Source: CBDFLD01 sp965249005 (GTDB lineage: Bacteria > Acidobacteriota > UBA6911). From it: 64,000 nt of DNA. A program made the position numbers and the translations under genes. Under the pieces are notes generated by a model that did no database searches, was not told the origin of the DNA, and saw only the letters and a list, made by a program, of their open reading frames with translations. Within the stretch, counting starts at the first letter, position 1. The number at the start of each line of letters is the position of its first letter. Below are positions 18,412 through 27,532 of the stretch, piece by piece. The stretch is taken from assembly GCA_965249005.1 (NCBI GenBank), contig CBDFLD010000006.1, positions 195,528 through 259,527 on the forward strand. Direction: 5' to 3'.

Positions 18412-18462
18412 GGACGCTGATCGCTGATGGCTGAAAGCGTCCCGGGCGCGCAGAGCCGGGAC

Positions 18463-20190
18463 CTAGTGACTCCTCCGAGGGACGTATGAGCCGCTCCCCC
18501 CCACCAGGAAGTCTAGATCGACACCCTGGTTGGCTTGCAGGACATGGTCGGTATAGAGTCGCGTATACCCGCGATCCATGGCAGGATCGGGAGGCTTCCA
18601 GACGGATCGCCGTCGCTGCAATTCCGCATCGTCCACGTCCAGGTGGATCTTGCGGGCCTCGACATCGATTTCGATGAAGTCTCCGTTTTGAACCAGCGCC
18701 AGCGGACCTCCGATGGCAGATTCCGGCGCGATGTGCAGGACCACGGTCCCGAAGGCGGTCCCGCTCATCCTGGCGTCAGAGATTCTCACCATATCGTGCA
18801 CGCCGTGCTTGGCGAGCTTTGCCGGGAGTGGAAGATTGCCCAGTTCCGGCATTCCCGGATACCCGCGTGGCCCAGAATTGCGTAGCACCATGACACAGGT
18901 CTCGTCGATGTCCAGACTCTCGTCGTGAACACGCAGATCGAGATCGTCGACATCTTCAAAGACGACGGCACGGCCCCGGTGCTTGAGAAGCTCCTCCGAT
19001 GCGGCCGTTGGCTTCAACACGGCCCCATCGGGGGCCAGATTCCCACGCAACACGACCAGGCTGGTCGTCTCCTTGAAGGGTTTCTCTACCGAGTGGATGA
19101 CTCGATCATTCCAACATTTTGCTCCGGCCACGTTCTCGCCCATGGTCTTACCATTTACCGTCAGGGCGTCTCGATGAATAGAATCGCCCAGATTCTGAAT
19201 CACCACGGGAAGGCCACCGGCATAGTAGAAATCTTCCATCAAGTACTCCCCTGAGGGCATCAGGTTGACGAGGCAGGGGATCTCCTTGCTGAGCTTGTCG
19301 AAGTCCTCGAGGTCCAGCGGAACCCCCAGGCGTCCGGCCAGTGCGAGCAGATGAACGACCGCATTGGTGGAGCCGCCGATGGCCGCATTGACGCGGATCG
19401 CGTTCTCCAGCGCCCGGCGATTGATGATCTGGGACATGCAGAGGTCTTCGCGCACCATCTCGACGATTCTTTGTCCAGCCAGGTGCGCCAGGCGATAGCG
19501 TCGCGCGTCCACGGCGGGAATCGCGGCGTTCATCGGCATTCCGATCCCGAGCGCCTCCACCATGCACGCCATGGTCGAGGCCGTTCCCATGGTCATGCAG
19601 TGTCCCTTGGACCGGGACATGCATCCTTCGGCCTCGGCCATATCTTCTTCGGTCATCTCTCCGGAGCTCAGCATCTCCCTGAACTTGTAGAGATGAGTCC
19701 CCGACCCGATCATCATATCGCGAAACCGCCCGTTGAGCATGGGACCGCCCGAGAGGGCAATGGTCGGCAAATCGACACTCGCCGCGCCCATCAGCAGCGC
19801 AGGCGTCGTCTTGTCGCACCCCACCAGCAGAATCACGCCGTCAACGGGATTGGAACGAAGCGATTCTTCGACGTCGATACTGACCAGATTCCGAAACAGC
19901 ATGCTGGTCGGACGCAGCAGGGTTTCTCCCAGAGACATCACCGGAAACTCGAGAGGGTATCCCCCTGCTTCGTGGATCCCTCGCTTGACATGTTCGGAAA
20001 TCTCCCGGAAGTGACCGTTGCACGGCGTCAGGTCGGACCAGGTGTTACAGATGCCGATGGCCGGCCGGCCGTCGAAGAGGTGCTCCGGGGTCCCTTGATT
20101 CTTCAGCCAGCTTCGAGCGGCAAACCCGGCCACGTTGCGACTACCGAACCAGGCTTGACTTCTCAGTTTCTTATCAGCTTTCTTGGCCAT
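18463..20190 (-). CDS. IlvD/Edd-family sugar-acid dehydratase (L-arabonate dehydratase-like)
   Basis: The 575-residue Fe-S dehydratase belongs to the family of dihydroxy-acid, phosphogluconate and aldonate dehydratases. The N-terminus SQAWFGSRNVAGFAARSWL and the cluster/Mg regions GICNTWSDLTPCNGHF, LLVGCDKTTPALLMGA and EGCMSRSKGHCMTMGTAST are clear; the C-terminus has ISDARMSGTAFGTVVLH. The start region and lack of IlvD-specific features favour the aldonate dehydratase group (arabonate/xylonate) over branched-chain biosynthesis, but substrate assignment is inference. GGAGAT lies nine bases before ATG 20190. It is followed by the CehA-like gene 73 bases upstream in map order, on the same strand, so the two may be co-transcribed from the DUF3604 side. 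Confidence 0.88.
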   Translation of the reverse strand: MAKKADKKLRSQAWFGSRNVAGFAARSWLKNQGTPEHLFDGRPAIGICNTWSDLTPCNGHFREISEHVKRGIHEAGGYPLEFPVMSLGETLLRPTSMLFRNLVSIDVEESLRSNPVDGVILLVGCDKTTPALLMGAASVDLPTIALSGGPMLNGRFRDMMIGSGTHLYKFREMLSSGEMTEEDMAEAEGCMSRSKGHCMTMGTASTMACMVEALGIGMPMNAAIPAVDARRYRLAHLAGQRIVEMVREDLCMSQIINRRALENAIRVNAAIGGSTNAVVHLLALAGRLGVPLDLEDFDKLSKEIPCLVNLMPSGEYLMEDFYYAGGLPVVIQNLGDSIHRDALTVNGKTMGENVAGAKCWNDRVIHSVEKPFKETTSLVVLRGNLAPDGAVLKPTAASEELLKHRGRAVVFEDVDDLDLRVHDESLDIDETCVMVLRNSGPRGYPGMPELGNLPLPAKLAKHGVHDMVRISDARMSGTAFGTVVLHIAPESAIGGPLALVQNGDFIEIDVEARKIHLDVDDAELQRRRSVWKPPDPAMDRGYTRLYTDHVLQANQGVDLDFLVGGSGSYVPRRSH

Positions 20191-20263
20191 AACGTTGCAT
20201 CTCCAGATGAATAGGAATATTGCCCGTTCCCTTGTAGCGAGGGGGACGATTTGTTGTCAAGGT

Positions 20264-22402
20264 CTACGGTCCGGCATCGGCCTGATCCGCGTAAATCCGG
20301 CGGGCCCTTTGAAACAGAGCTACGACGGATTCACGCTTCTCCGGGGTCGCAAAAACGCCGACCTCTCGAACTCGTCCAATGAGCTGGTCGATCCAGTCGA
20401 CCCAAAAGGCGGCGTCCGTCGCGGATGTGATCGGTTGGTTTGCGACCAAGCAGTAAACGGGACTCGTGTGAGCGAAAGCGTAGCGGTCGTTGACAAGCAT
20501 GCGGTGGTCGGGGCCGGTGACACGGGCGGCGATCCACGAGCTACGCTCGAGTGAAACATTGCCGCTGTAGACAATGCGATGACGGTCGCCCGTGGCCTTC
20601 TGTGACGCCACCACGCGCCCATTGGCCACGATCTCGAGCTGATCCAAGGGCCACAGCGCTGTGGCTTCTGCCCGGATGCTCACTCGTGCAGGGGATTTCA
20701 GTTGAAGCTCCTCTCCGGGCCTGCGTCCATCGACTGTGAGCTCGAGCATGGGGCCGTTGGTGGCGAAGCTTTTGCCGCTCTTGTAGTTTTCAATCCACTT
20801 CTCGTAGGTGAACTTTCCGGGGACGTGGACGTAGACGCGGTCTCCTCCCAAGAGGAAGGCCAGCATGAGGTTGGTAAAGGCATCGGTTCCGGCCGACACG
20901 GCACAGCGGAAGCCACAGTTCAGCACCCGATACCATAGCTTCATCGATGCCCGCTCGTCCGCGTTGCTGAGCACATCCAGGGCGTCGACCTGGCCAAGGG
21001 CGAGATCTACCGGAAACTCCCTGGCGTGCGTGCGCACAAAGTCGTCGTTCCACGAAGGATGCACGTAGGCGACGGCGCCCCCCTGTTCCCGGGCCGCCTT
21101 TGCCTGCGTGTAGTTGGGTGGATAGTCTTCGAAGTGCTTCGTGCCCGGGAATCCCGTGAACAACCGGTGGACCAGCTCCTTGAGGTTGAAGAACGACATG
21201 TGCCCGTAGATGCGCAGATTTCGCATCTCTTCGTTCCAGTATAGAACTTTGCGGCCCTTGCTCGAGCGGTGCGGCCGCCCCTCGAAGAATCGAAGATCGT
21301 GGACGATTCCACTGAAGGAGTTGGCCACCATCATATTCGCGATGTCCAATCCCTCGGCCTTGACCTGAAGCTGAATATCTTCGAGGTCGATGACTTCATT
21401 GTTGATGTAGTTGGCATGGATGTGTGAATCGGCCGAGTAAAAACCTTTCTGGTAGAGGGGGAGCCGATGATCCAGCTTCAACTCCATCGAGTGTGGCTGA
21501 GCCTGTAAATCCAGCTCGTGGCGCACGGGGGCATATTCGAGACCGCGCACCGCCTCGATCACGGTCTTGCCGGCGGGCAGTACGACCTCGAAGCTGGAAT
21601 CCGCATGAAAAAAGTACTCGCTGTGGCCGGTCCCGTACTCGATCCCGTTGTAAATTCCCGTTGGGCGAGCGATCCGCTGGAGGCTGCCGGACGGCGAGTG
21701 GGCCAAGCCGTCAGAGCCGGTCAAATAGACCCGGGCCGCAGTCGGCTGCCCATCGCTATCCACCAGCAGAACCTTGAGAAGTGTTTCGGGCCGGACGTCG
21801 AAGTCCATCGAGATTTCCGAGCGCTTCTTACCATTGGATAGAAGAATCCGATCTGTCTGGATCCCGAGCCGAGCGGTGCTGAGATTCAAACTGTAGCCGC
21901 GGATCGATTCGGGCGGAACGGGCAGCTCGTAGTGCTTGAAGGGCGTCTCGACCTCGAGTTGTTGCACCGATTCCGTACGGTTCCGGACGAGCAGAGGAAC
22001 GGTGTAGTTGTAATTCGGCATCATCACGAGACGTTGGGGCGCAGACAACACCTCCAGTCGATCCGATAGGATCTCGAGCTTGATGAGATCGAAGGCTTCG
22101 AGCAGATCGATGTGGCGATCGCCGTAGTCCCGGCCGTGCACGATACCAGGATCCAGCTGGACACCGGCGCGACGGAGCACGATCTTGATCAGATCAAAGG
22201 AAGAGAGCAAACCTTCCACATCCCAGCGACAAGGGAGGACCTGCGAGACGAAGACCAGGCGGTTGCCCGGTATGTCCGACAGTGATTGCGGCGATTGCGG
22301 CTTTGCCCGCACCGCTTCGAAAAGTGCTGCGAAAACAAAGAGAAATCCCAGCAAGGAGGAAACGAGAAGAAGCCGGCCGCCAAGGCTTGTTATTGCGTTC
22401 AT
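20264..22402 (-). CDS. CehA/McbA-family PHP-type metallohydrolase, secreted
   Basis: The 712-residue protein has an N-terminal signal or anchor (GRLLLVSSLLGFLFVFAAL) and about 300 residues of beta-rich sequence. A PHP-like metal hydrolase domain starts at FYSADSHIHANYI near residue 320. Later ligand candidates are GGAVAYVHPSWND and SAGTDAFTNLM. YKSGKSFATNGPMLELTVDG is a hallmark of CehA-like proteins. Family members include the carbaryl hydrolase CehA, but most act on unknown esters or phosphoesters. The natural substrate here is unknown. It lies 65 bases downstream of the DUF3604 gene on the same strand, and both probably act in the periplasm on related substrates. Confidence 0.85.
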   Translation of the reverse strand: MNAITSLGGRLLLVSSLLGFLFVFAALFEAVRAKPQSPQSLSDIPGNRLVFVSQVLPCRWDVEGLLSSFDLIKIVLRRAGVQLDPGIVHGRDYGDRHIDLLEAFDLIKLEILSDRLEVLSAPQRLVMMPNYNYTVPLLVRNRTESVQQLEVETPFKHYELPVPPESIRGYSLNLSTARLGIQTDRILLSNGKKRSEISMDFDVRPETLLKVLLVDSDGQPTAARVYLTGSDGLAHSPSGSLQRIARPTGIYNGIEYGTGHSEYFFHADSSFEVVLPAGKTVIEAVRGLEYAPVRHELDLQAQPHSMELKLDHRLPLYQKGFYSADSHIHANYINNEVIDLEDIQLQVKAEGLDIANMMVANSFSGIVHDLRFFEGRPHRSSKGRKVLYWNEEMRNLRIYGHMSFFNLKELVHRLFTGFPGTKHFEDYPPNYTQAKAAREQGGAVAYVHPSWNDDFVRTHAREFPVDLALGQVDALDVLSNADERASMKLWYRVLNCGFRCAVSAGTDAFTNLMLAFLLGGDRVYVHVPGKFTYEKWIENYKSGKSFATNGPMLELTVDGRRPGEELQLKSPARVSIRAEATALWPLDQLEIVANGRVVASQKATGDRHRIVYSGNVSLERSSWIAARVTGPDHRMLVNDRYAFAHTSPVYCLVANQPITSATDAAFWVDWIDQLIGRVREVGVFATPEKRESVVALFQRARRIYADQADAGP

Positions 22403-22467
22403 GGTGCAACCAAGAAAGTGGTCAGGCTGAAGGCCCTTGTCGAATATGGAGCTTCAAAACGGAGAGA

Positions 22468-25206
22468 TCAGGGAACGTTGACCCAGATGGGAGAGCTCCA
22501 CGCGATCTGGCCGTCCACCTGGATGATGCGTGCGTAGTAAAAGTTGGTTCCAGCCGTCGGCTGCAAATCCTGATAGGTGATCTCGAGTTCTGTCTCCCCG
22601 CCCTTGCTCTTGTAGATCGAGCGGTTGTTGCGAATGATAGAAACGTCGGCAAACGGACGGGTTCCCACAGCACGGATTCGAATCGGAGGAACCTCGTCCG
22701 CCGAAAACTCCTCCCCCATGAAATGACCACCGATCCAAAACTCCAGGATAATATTGTCGGTGGCGCCGTAGGTCCGTCGCTGTCTCATGGCATCGAGCAC
22801 CGCGGTGCGGGTGCGCTCCTCGGCCCACACCATGGCATAGGAAATATGGGTCGACACGTGATCGGAGCTGGCAATGACGCCGAGCCGGTAGCCCTTGTCC
22901 CAAGCGTGGGAGACGTATCCCGCTTCGCGGCGGGATTCTCCGGCCCAGGCGGTCACCTTCCCGTCGTCGGTCAAGGGAGCCCCGGGAGACTCGGAACTGT
23001 GCCGGATTCCTTGATAGATCTCGACGATCGGTTCGACCTCCGGATCGTTGTCGCGCCAATCCGTGCCCATATGGGTGGCGGTGGTGTGGGGTATGGAGAT
23101 CCCGCCGCTGCGCCGGATCGACTCGTACACGAGCTTGGTATCGTCGGGTTGCACGTTGCCGGTTCCCGTGTGCGCGCGCAGCGTCATGGCGAGAGATTGA
23201 AACATGGGGATTGGTTCGACGCCCCGGACTGCGTGCACGATATTTCGATGGCCGTTCGGGAAGGCGACGGAACGTTCGTAACCAAATAGCGCGATGTATT
23301 GTTCCGGTGCGTGAAACAGATCGGCCAGCTTTTCCTCGAGCCACCACCAGTACTCCCGCTCAGCCGCATATTGATGGTCGGAGATAAAGCCGAAGTCCAT
23401 CGACGCCGCGTCGAGCATGTAGCGATAGAAATCCAGGGGCGTGCCGTCGGACACGCCTCGAGCATCCATGGAAAACTCCGTATGTCGATGCGTATCCCCG
23501 CGTAGGATCTGCAAATTCTTTCCCGACACCCGGGCCCTCCAGGAGCGTATTCGCGCGACGTCACCCATCTCGTCGGTGTGACCAGCCGGCCTGCGCCTGA
23601 AATCCGGTTCTTCGGTGCCGCCGAGGAGGACTCCGGCCTTTGTGTCCGGTTCGAAGCGGGAGGCATACACGTTTTCGATCAGCGTCTCCTCGGGCAGATT
23701 GGTCCAGATCGAGAAGCTCGGAACGTTGTCACGCGGCCATCCAATCCAGAGACCACCCTCGGCGGAGGGTGTGGCCGAAGCGACCATCGTCTGGCGGCCG
23801 TTGCTGTAAGGAAACTGCATCGGTTCGGTCCAGCCCTGCGGGGTCATTGTAAGAACGTAAGGCCTCCAGAATTCGGCGGTCCCGCCGCGATACTCATATT
23901 TCCGAAGCAGAAGACTGACACGCCCTCGATCATCCATCGCCAGTCGGGGTTGGCTCAGGTGCGGCCTGTCGGTCTCTTCGATGAACTTCCACAACCGCCT
24001 GGGAAATTTTGATGCCACTTCCGGCATCGCGGCTTGCAGCGTTTCTCCCACGATTCGCACGGCGACCTGCCGCTCGTTGTTAGGGCTGGATCCGGACACG
24101 CGGTCCGGATCCACCAGTAGTCCTTGGTCCTTCCCCCAGCCGTATTCCCCGATCTCGTATGCTACCCAGAGCCGATCTTGCTGATCCAGAAGAATGCTCG
24201 AGCGGGCTTCGAGAGCGTCGGAGTCGGCAATCGGCCGAATCGGGCTGAGGTTTCCCTTTCGGATAGAACGGAAGACCACGTCATAGTTCCCCTTGTCGTA
24301 GGTGTCCCAGGCAACAAACACCTCGCCAAAAGAGCTCACGTCCAACGAGGGAGCCCAGTCGTTGCGCTGGCTCTCCGAGAGGCGCAGCTGCTGAGACCAT
24401 CCGGTTCCGTCATAAGCCATATAGAAGATATCGGACTGACCGTTGCGGAATCCTTGCCATGCGATGTGAATCGTTCCGTCCGGTCCTTGCCGGACCGTGT
24501 GGTCGAAGTCCCCTTCCGGTGACGACGTGAGCCGCTCCAGGGGTCCCCAGCGCTCGTGGTCGAACCAGCGTGCATAGATGTCGAAATTTGCATCGAACAG
24601 CTCTTGCTGGGACCAAATCACCCAAAGGCGGTTCCGGGAGTCAAAGCTGAGCTCCGGCCGCCACACATCGCCGCTCACTCCGGGCACCAGGTTCCAGGTT
24701 CCCCACTGCTTCGAATCCGGGCTGCGCCGGCTGAGCCGAATCTGGTCGCGTCGTCCAGAGTAGCTGCTCCAGGCCATCCACACCTCATCCCGGTTTTTGG
24801 GGTTCGAGAGAATGGCTGGATAATCATCGCTCCGGGTGTCGTCGCTCAGTCGAATGGTTTCGTGAAAATGCGGGTCCAAGGGTGGAATGGGTTCGGGCTT
24901 GACCGGAGAATTGATGGCCGATCTTTTCAGGTTGAGCCGGCCGAGCTCGTGCTGCGCCGGCGCATCCATCCGGACCCGGCCCGGCGCATTGGGATGTGCC
25001 GCCGAGCCCGGGTTCTTCCCGGTCTCATCGAAAATTATCTCCGCCGAATTCCGGCCCGGGATAGGGTCCGGAGGCGGCGCTTCCGGCATGCTTCGGTTGT
25101 ATCGTTTGGAAAGCAGCGGCTTCTCGTTTTCTTGCACCCAGGCGAGCCGCAGGCCTAGGGCGATCAAGGCGAGAGGGAGAACCATGGCAGTCATGCGGTG
25201 GGTCAT
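22468..25206 (-). CDS. DUF3604 (PHP-superfamily) secreted hydrolase with beta-propeller N-terminus
   Basis: ATG 25206 is chosen because it is followed by a signal/anchor segment (TAMVLPLALIALGLRLAW). The open frame extends to 25455, but that part looks non-coding. The product is about 912 residues. Residues 100-450 contain repeated propeller-like strands with Asp-box-like and WxxW patterns (LSFDSRNRLWVIWSQQ, RQGPDGTIHIAWQGF). From residue 570 comes the DUF3604 domain: GDTHRHTEFSMDARG, FGFISDHQYAAEREYWWWLE, IALFGYERS, ISIPHTTATHMG and GVIASSDHVSTHISYAMVW. The His/Asp motifs imply a metal-dependent hydrolase; the reaction is unknown. It pairs with the CehA-like gene downstream. Confidence 0.88.
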   Translation of the reverse strand: MTHRMTAMVLPLALIALGLRLAWVQENEKPLLSKRYNRSMPEAPPPDPIPGRNSAEIIFDETGKNPGSAAHPNAPGRVRMDAPAQHELGRLNLKRSAINSPVKPEPIPPLDPHFHETIRLSDDTRSDDYPAILSNPKNRDEVWMAWSSYSGRRDQIRLSRRSPDSKQWGTWNLVPGVSGDVWRPELSFDSRNRLWVIWSQQELFDANFDIYARWFDHERWGPLERLTSSPEGDFDHTVRQGPDGTIHIAWQGFRNGQSDIFYMAYDGTGWSQQLRLSESQRNDWAPSLDVSSFGEVFVAWDTYDKGNYDVVFRSIRKGNLSPIRPIADSDALEARSSILLDQQDRLWVAYEIGEYGWGKDQGLLVDPDRVSGSSPNNERQVAVRIVGETLQAAMPEVASKFPRRLWKFIEETDRPHLSQPRLAMDDRGRVSLLLRKYEYRGGTAEFWRPYVLTMTPQGWTEPMQFPYSNGRQTMVASATPSAEGGLWIGWPRDNVPSFSIWTNLPEETLIENVYASRFEPDTKAGVLLGGTEEPDFRRRPAGHTDEMGDVARIRSWRARVSGKNLQILRGDTHRHTEFSMDARGVSDGTPLDFYRYMLDAASMDFGFISDHQYAAEREYWWWLEEKLADLFHAPEQYIALFGYERSVAFPNGHRNIVHAVRGVEPIPMFQSLAMTLRAHTGTGNVQPDDTKLVYESIRRSGGISIPHTTATHMGTDWRDNDPEVEPIVEIYQGIRHSSESPGAPLTDDGKVTAWAGESRREAGYVSHAWDKGYRLGVIASSDHVSTHISYAMVWAEERTRTAVLDAMRQRRTYGATDNIILEFWIGGHFMGEEFSADEVPPIRIRAVGTRPFADVSIIRNNRSIYKSKGGETELEITYQDLQPTAGTNFYYARIIQVDGQIAWSSPIWVNVP

Positions 25207-25506
25207 AGTTGGGAGGTATCTCGGACGTGCTATCCGCTTTCCGCCTTGCGCTTTCCGCATCAGCTCTCCGTGGAGGTGTTGGCCGCCCACGCCGTGGGCG
25301 GCAATGTGAATCCGCGCTGGTCGTTGTGTGCCTTGAGCTCGAATTCTATCGTGATCTTTCGTGCTTGACCACCGGGAAAGGAAGCGCCGCCTAACGGTGG
25401 GACCCTGCGCTTGACTTTCCTGGTGGGCTCCAATAGCCTCGGATTCAAAGTACACTGAAACTCATGGGGCTGCGGCGTCGCCGCGGCCAGCCCGGAGGCA
25501 AAAAAC

Positions 25507-26118
25507 ATGATTTCTCCAATCGCTGCGATTTTCGCACTGTACTTACCGATGGCCGTTCCCCTTGTTTTGGCGTCCGAACAGTCGGAAAGCAAGAACACGG
25601 CTCGCGTCTGCCATCAACTGGTTCAGCACACCAAGGCCATGAATGAAGCGCTGGGAGCGATGGACTACGAAGGGGCTCAGGGTAATGCGGCCGCTCTGGT
25701 GCGTGCAAGCGTGAAGCTCTCGGAGGCCAGTTCGAAAATCTCCGAGCTCTCGAAGCAGTTATGGTCAGCCGTCGAGGACCGCGATTCTTACGGCGTCCAG
25801 GAGGGACTGAAGGATCTCCGTAAAACGGTGGCGACCCTACACTCCCTGGATGGTGAAGCCGGGTTGGGACCCGTCTGCTCGAGCGTCAATGCGGCGATGC
25901 AGGGACTGGAAACCGCGCTTCAGGATGCGGATATCGAGCTGGCGCAAAAGCATCGAGAAGGACTCAAAACGGCGTCCGGCGAGCTGAGCGAAGTGGCGGC
26001 TTCGATCGAGACGGAGACCAAATCGGCAAACGACGGAGTCGACAACATGGACATTGCGCAAGTGAAAAAGTCCGTGGACGCCCTCAGTCAAACGCTCGCC
26101 AAATGTCATGTTCCATGA
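25507..26118 (+). CDS. Secreted helical protein of unknown function
   Basis: I do not recognise a family. The 203-residue product starts with a signal peptide (AAIFALYLPMAVPLVLASEQ). The remainder is alpha-helical with heptad-like Leu/Ala spacing, such as ASVKLSEASSKISELSKQLW and VKKSVDALSQTLAKC. Three cysteines are spread through the mature protein, which may form disulfides. It could be a periplasmic four-helix-bundle or cytochrome-like scaffold, but no CxxCH haem motif is present. The stop overlaps the start of the LmbE-like gene by 11 bases, so the two are translationally coupled. Confidence 0.75.
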   Translation: MISPIAAIFALYLPMAVPLVLASEQSESKNTARVCHQLVQHTKAMNEALGAMDYEGAQGNAAALVRASVKLSEASSKISELSKQLWSAVEDRDSYGVQEGLKDLRKTVATLHSLDGEAGLGPVCSSVNAAMQGLETALQDADIELAQKHREGLKTASGELSEVAASIETETKSANDGVDNMDIAQVKKSVDALSQTLAKCHVP

Positions 26119-27151
26119 TGGCTCCCGTTTTCAACGGGCGCCCCGCGTCGCAACGAATCGCTCGATCCCTGGTCTCTTGCTGGCGCTCGCGTTTTGCTTG
26201 CCACGAGTTGCTCAGGCAGGCGACGTCGCCCGTTTTTCCGCTGCCGCGGAGGGCTGGAGACTTCTGGCAACGCAGGCCCATCCCGATGATGAGTTGGTGT
26301 GGGCAGGCACACTGGCACGATTGAGATCGCAGCTGCGAGATACCCTGACCGTTTCGTTGTTCTGCGCTAGCACCTGGACCGGTGCGACTCCGGAGAAGCG
26401 TGAAGCCCAGCTGGGTTGTTCGGCGCGCGCGCTGGGCATCGATGCCTTGCTGCAACCCAGGCTTCGGGCGAAGGATTTTTCCCGGATGCTCGGTGTCGGA
26501 GGATCGCTTCCCGAAAACGAGATCTGGCAGCTGATGCGGGCCAGGCTTGTCCCGCTCATCTTCACCGTTCCACCTCGCGCCTCGACGCACGAGTCGGAAA
26601 CCGACTGCCCGCTGTTCGGGCTCGAAACCCGGATCGTGCGCCGGATGAGGGCGCAGCAGCCGCAAGTGGTCCTCACCTGGGAACCTGGAGGGGCCACGAA
26701 TCATCCCGAGCACATCATCGTGTCGCATGCGACCACGGCGGCATTCTTTGCCTCCGGGGACCCTGGCTATCCAATCAAGGACGTGCCTCCCTACCAACCA
26801 CAGAAGCTTTACTACTTCGGTATCTTTCCCTTGTTCAATCCTGCCCACGCCTCCTTCGATCACTTGAAGGAGTGGGAACAACGGGAAGTCCAGCGACGTG
26901 CCGAGATGGGAATCGGGATGCCGCCGATCACGCTGTCGGTGGACGTATCGGAGCATCTCGACAAGAAGCAGGAAGCGACCCGCTGCTACCTGAGATCCGG
27001 AGCAACCAGACTTCCCGATCGTTTGACGGTACTTCAGACCGGACCGAACGAGGGGATGGAGTACTTCTATCTCGCGGCTTCGACGGTAGAATCGACGCGC
27101 GGTTCGGAGGAGTCCTTTTTTGATGGGATCGTTGGCCGATCTACGCGCTAG
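26108..27151 (+). CDS. PIG-L/LmbE-family deacetylase, secreted
   Basis: The 347-residue protein has a signal sequence (SIPGLLLALAFCLPRVAQAG). The zinc motif AHPDDE lies near residue 57, and the later ligand motif is ATNHPEHIIVSHAT. These are the defining motifs of N-acetylglucosaminyl-PI de-N-acetylase/LmbE enzymes, which remove N-acetyl groups from sugar conjugates. EWEQREVQRRAEMG and CYLRSG belong to the C-terminal family segment. Export suggests an action on envelope or environmental glycoconjugates. It overlaps the preceding helical-protein gene by 11 bases. No partner glycosyltransferase is present. Confidence 0.87.
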   Translation: MFHDGSRFQRAPRVATNRSIPGLLLALAFCLPRVAQAGDVARFSAAAEGWRLLATQAHPDDELVWAGTLARLRSQLRDTLTVSLFCASTWTGATPEKREAQLGCSARALGIDALLQPRLRAKDFSRMLGVGGSLPENEIWQLMRARLVPLIFTVPPRASTHESETDCPLFGLETRIVRRMRAQQPQVVLTWEPGGATNHPEHIIVSHATTAAFFASGDPGYPIKDVPPYQPQKLYYFGIFPLFNPAHASFDHLKEWEQREVQRRAEMGIGMPPITLSVDVSEHLDKKQEATRCYLRSGATRLPDRLTVLQTGPNEGMEYFYLAASTVESTRGSEESFFDGIVGRSTR

Positions 27152-27175
27152 TCTTCGCCGATCCATGGCCGATCG

Positions 27176-27388
27176 ATGAAGGAGAGACTGCTTCGTAGCT
27201 TGTTTCTTGGACTACTCATTGGGCACGCGACACAGTTGTCTGCCGAGCAGTTCCCACTAGTGGCCACGCGAGTCTTGCAACCGCCTGTGATCGATGGAGG
27301 GATCGAAACGGACGAATGGTCCGGTGCCGCCCGCCTAGGTGGTTTTGCAACCGTCCTCAGTGCAGAGCAGAGGTTTAGCCAGGTTTGA
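27176..27388 (+). pseudogene. 5' fragment of a secreted CBM9-like domain protein
   Basis: The 70-codon frame begins with a signal peptide (LLRSLFLGLLIGHATQLSAE). QPPVIDGGIETDEWSGAARL follows, the typical opening of CBM9-like sugar/haem-binding beta-sandwich domains (also at the N-terminus of DUF5916-type outer-membrane proteins). It then ends abruptly at ATVLSAEQRFSQV. A full domain would need about 150 further residues. The sequence beyond the stop is unrelated, so this is a truncated gene. Its start lies 25 bases after the LmbE-like stop, suggesting it was once the third gene of that operon. Confidence 0.65.
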
Positions 27389-27528
27389 AGGATGTATGGA
27401 TCTATCCTAGGTAAAGTAGACCTTGTCAAAGATCGAGTCAAAGACCTCAAAGCATTCAGGGGGCTGAATATCGATGATTTCTGTCCTGAATCCCCGCGTC
27501 TTATGCATCCGCTGATCGCACCCCGCTG
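27389..27528. other. Unassigned remnant left of IS copy 1
   Basis: On the minus strand this stretch reads as a protein tail (KTRGFRTEIIDIQPPECF, FEVFDSIFDKVYFT, stop at 27407). I cannot assign it to a family. It looks like the end of a gene whose other part was lost before the IS arrived, because the bases on the far side of the IS belong to a different gene in the opposite direction. Confidence 0.35.
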
Positions 27529-27532
27529 CTAG

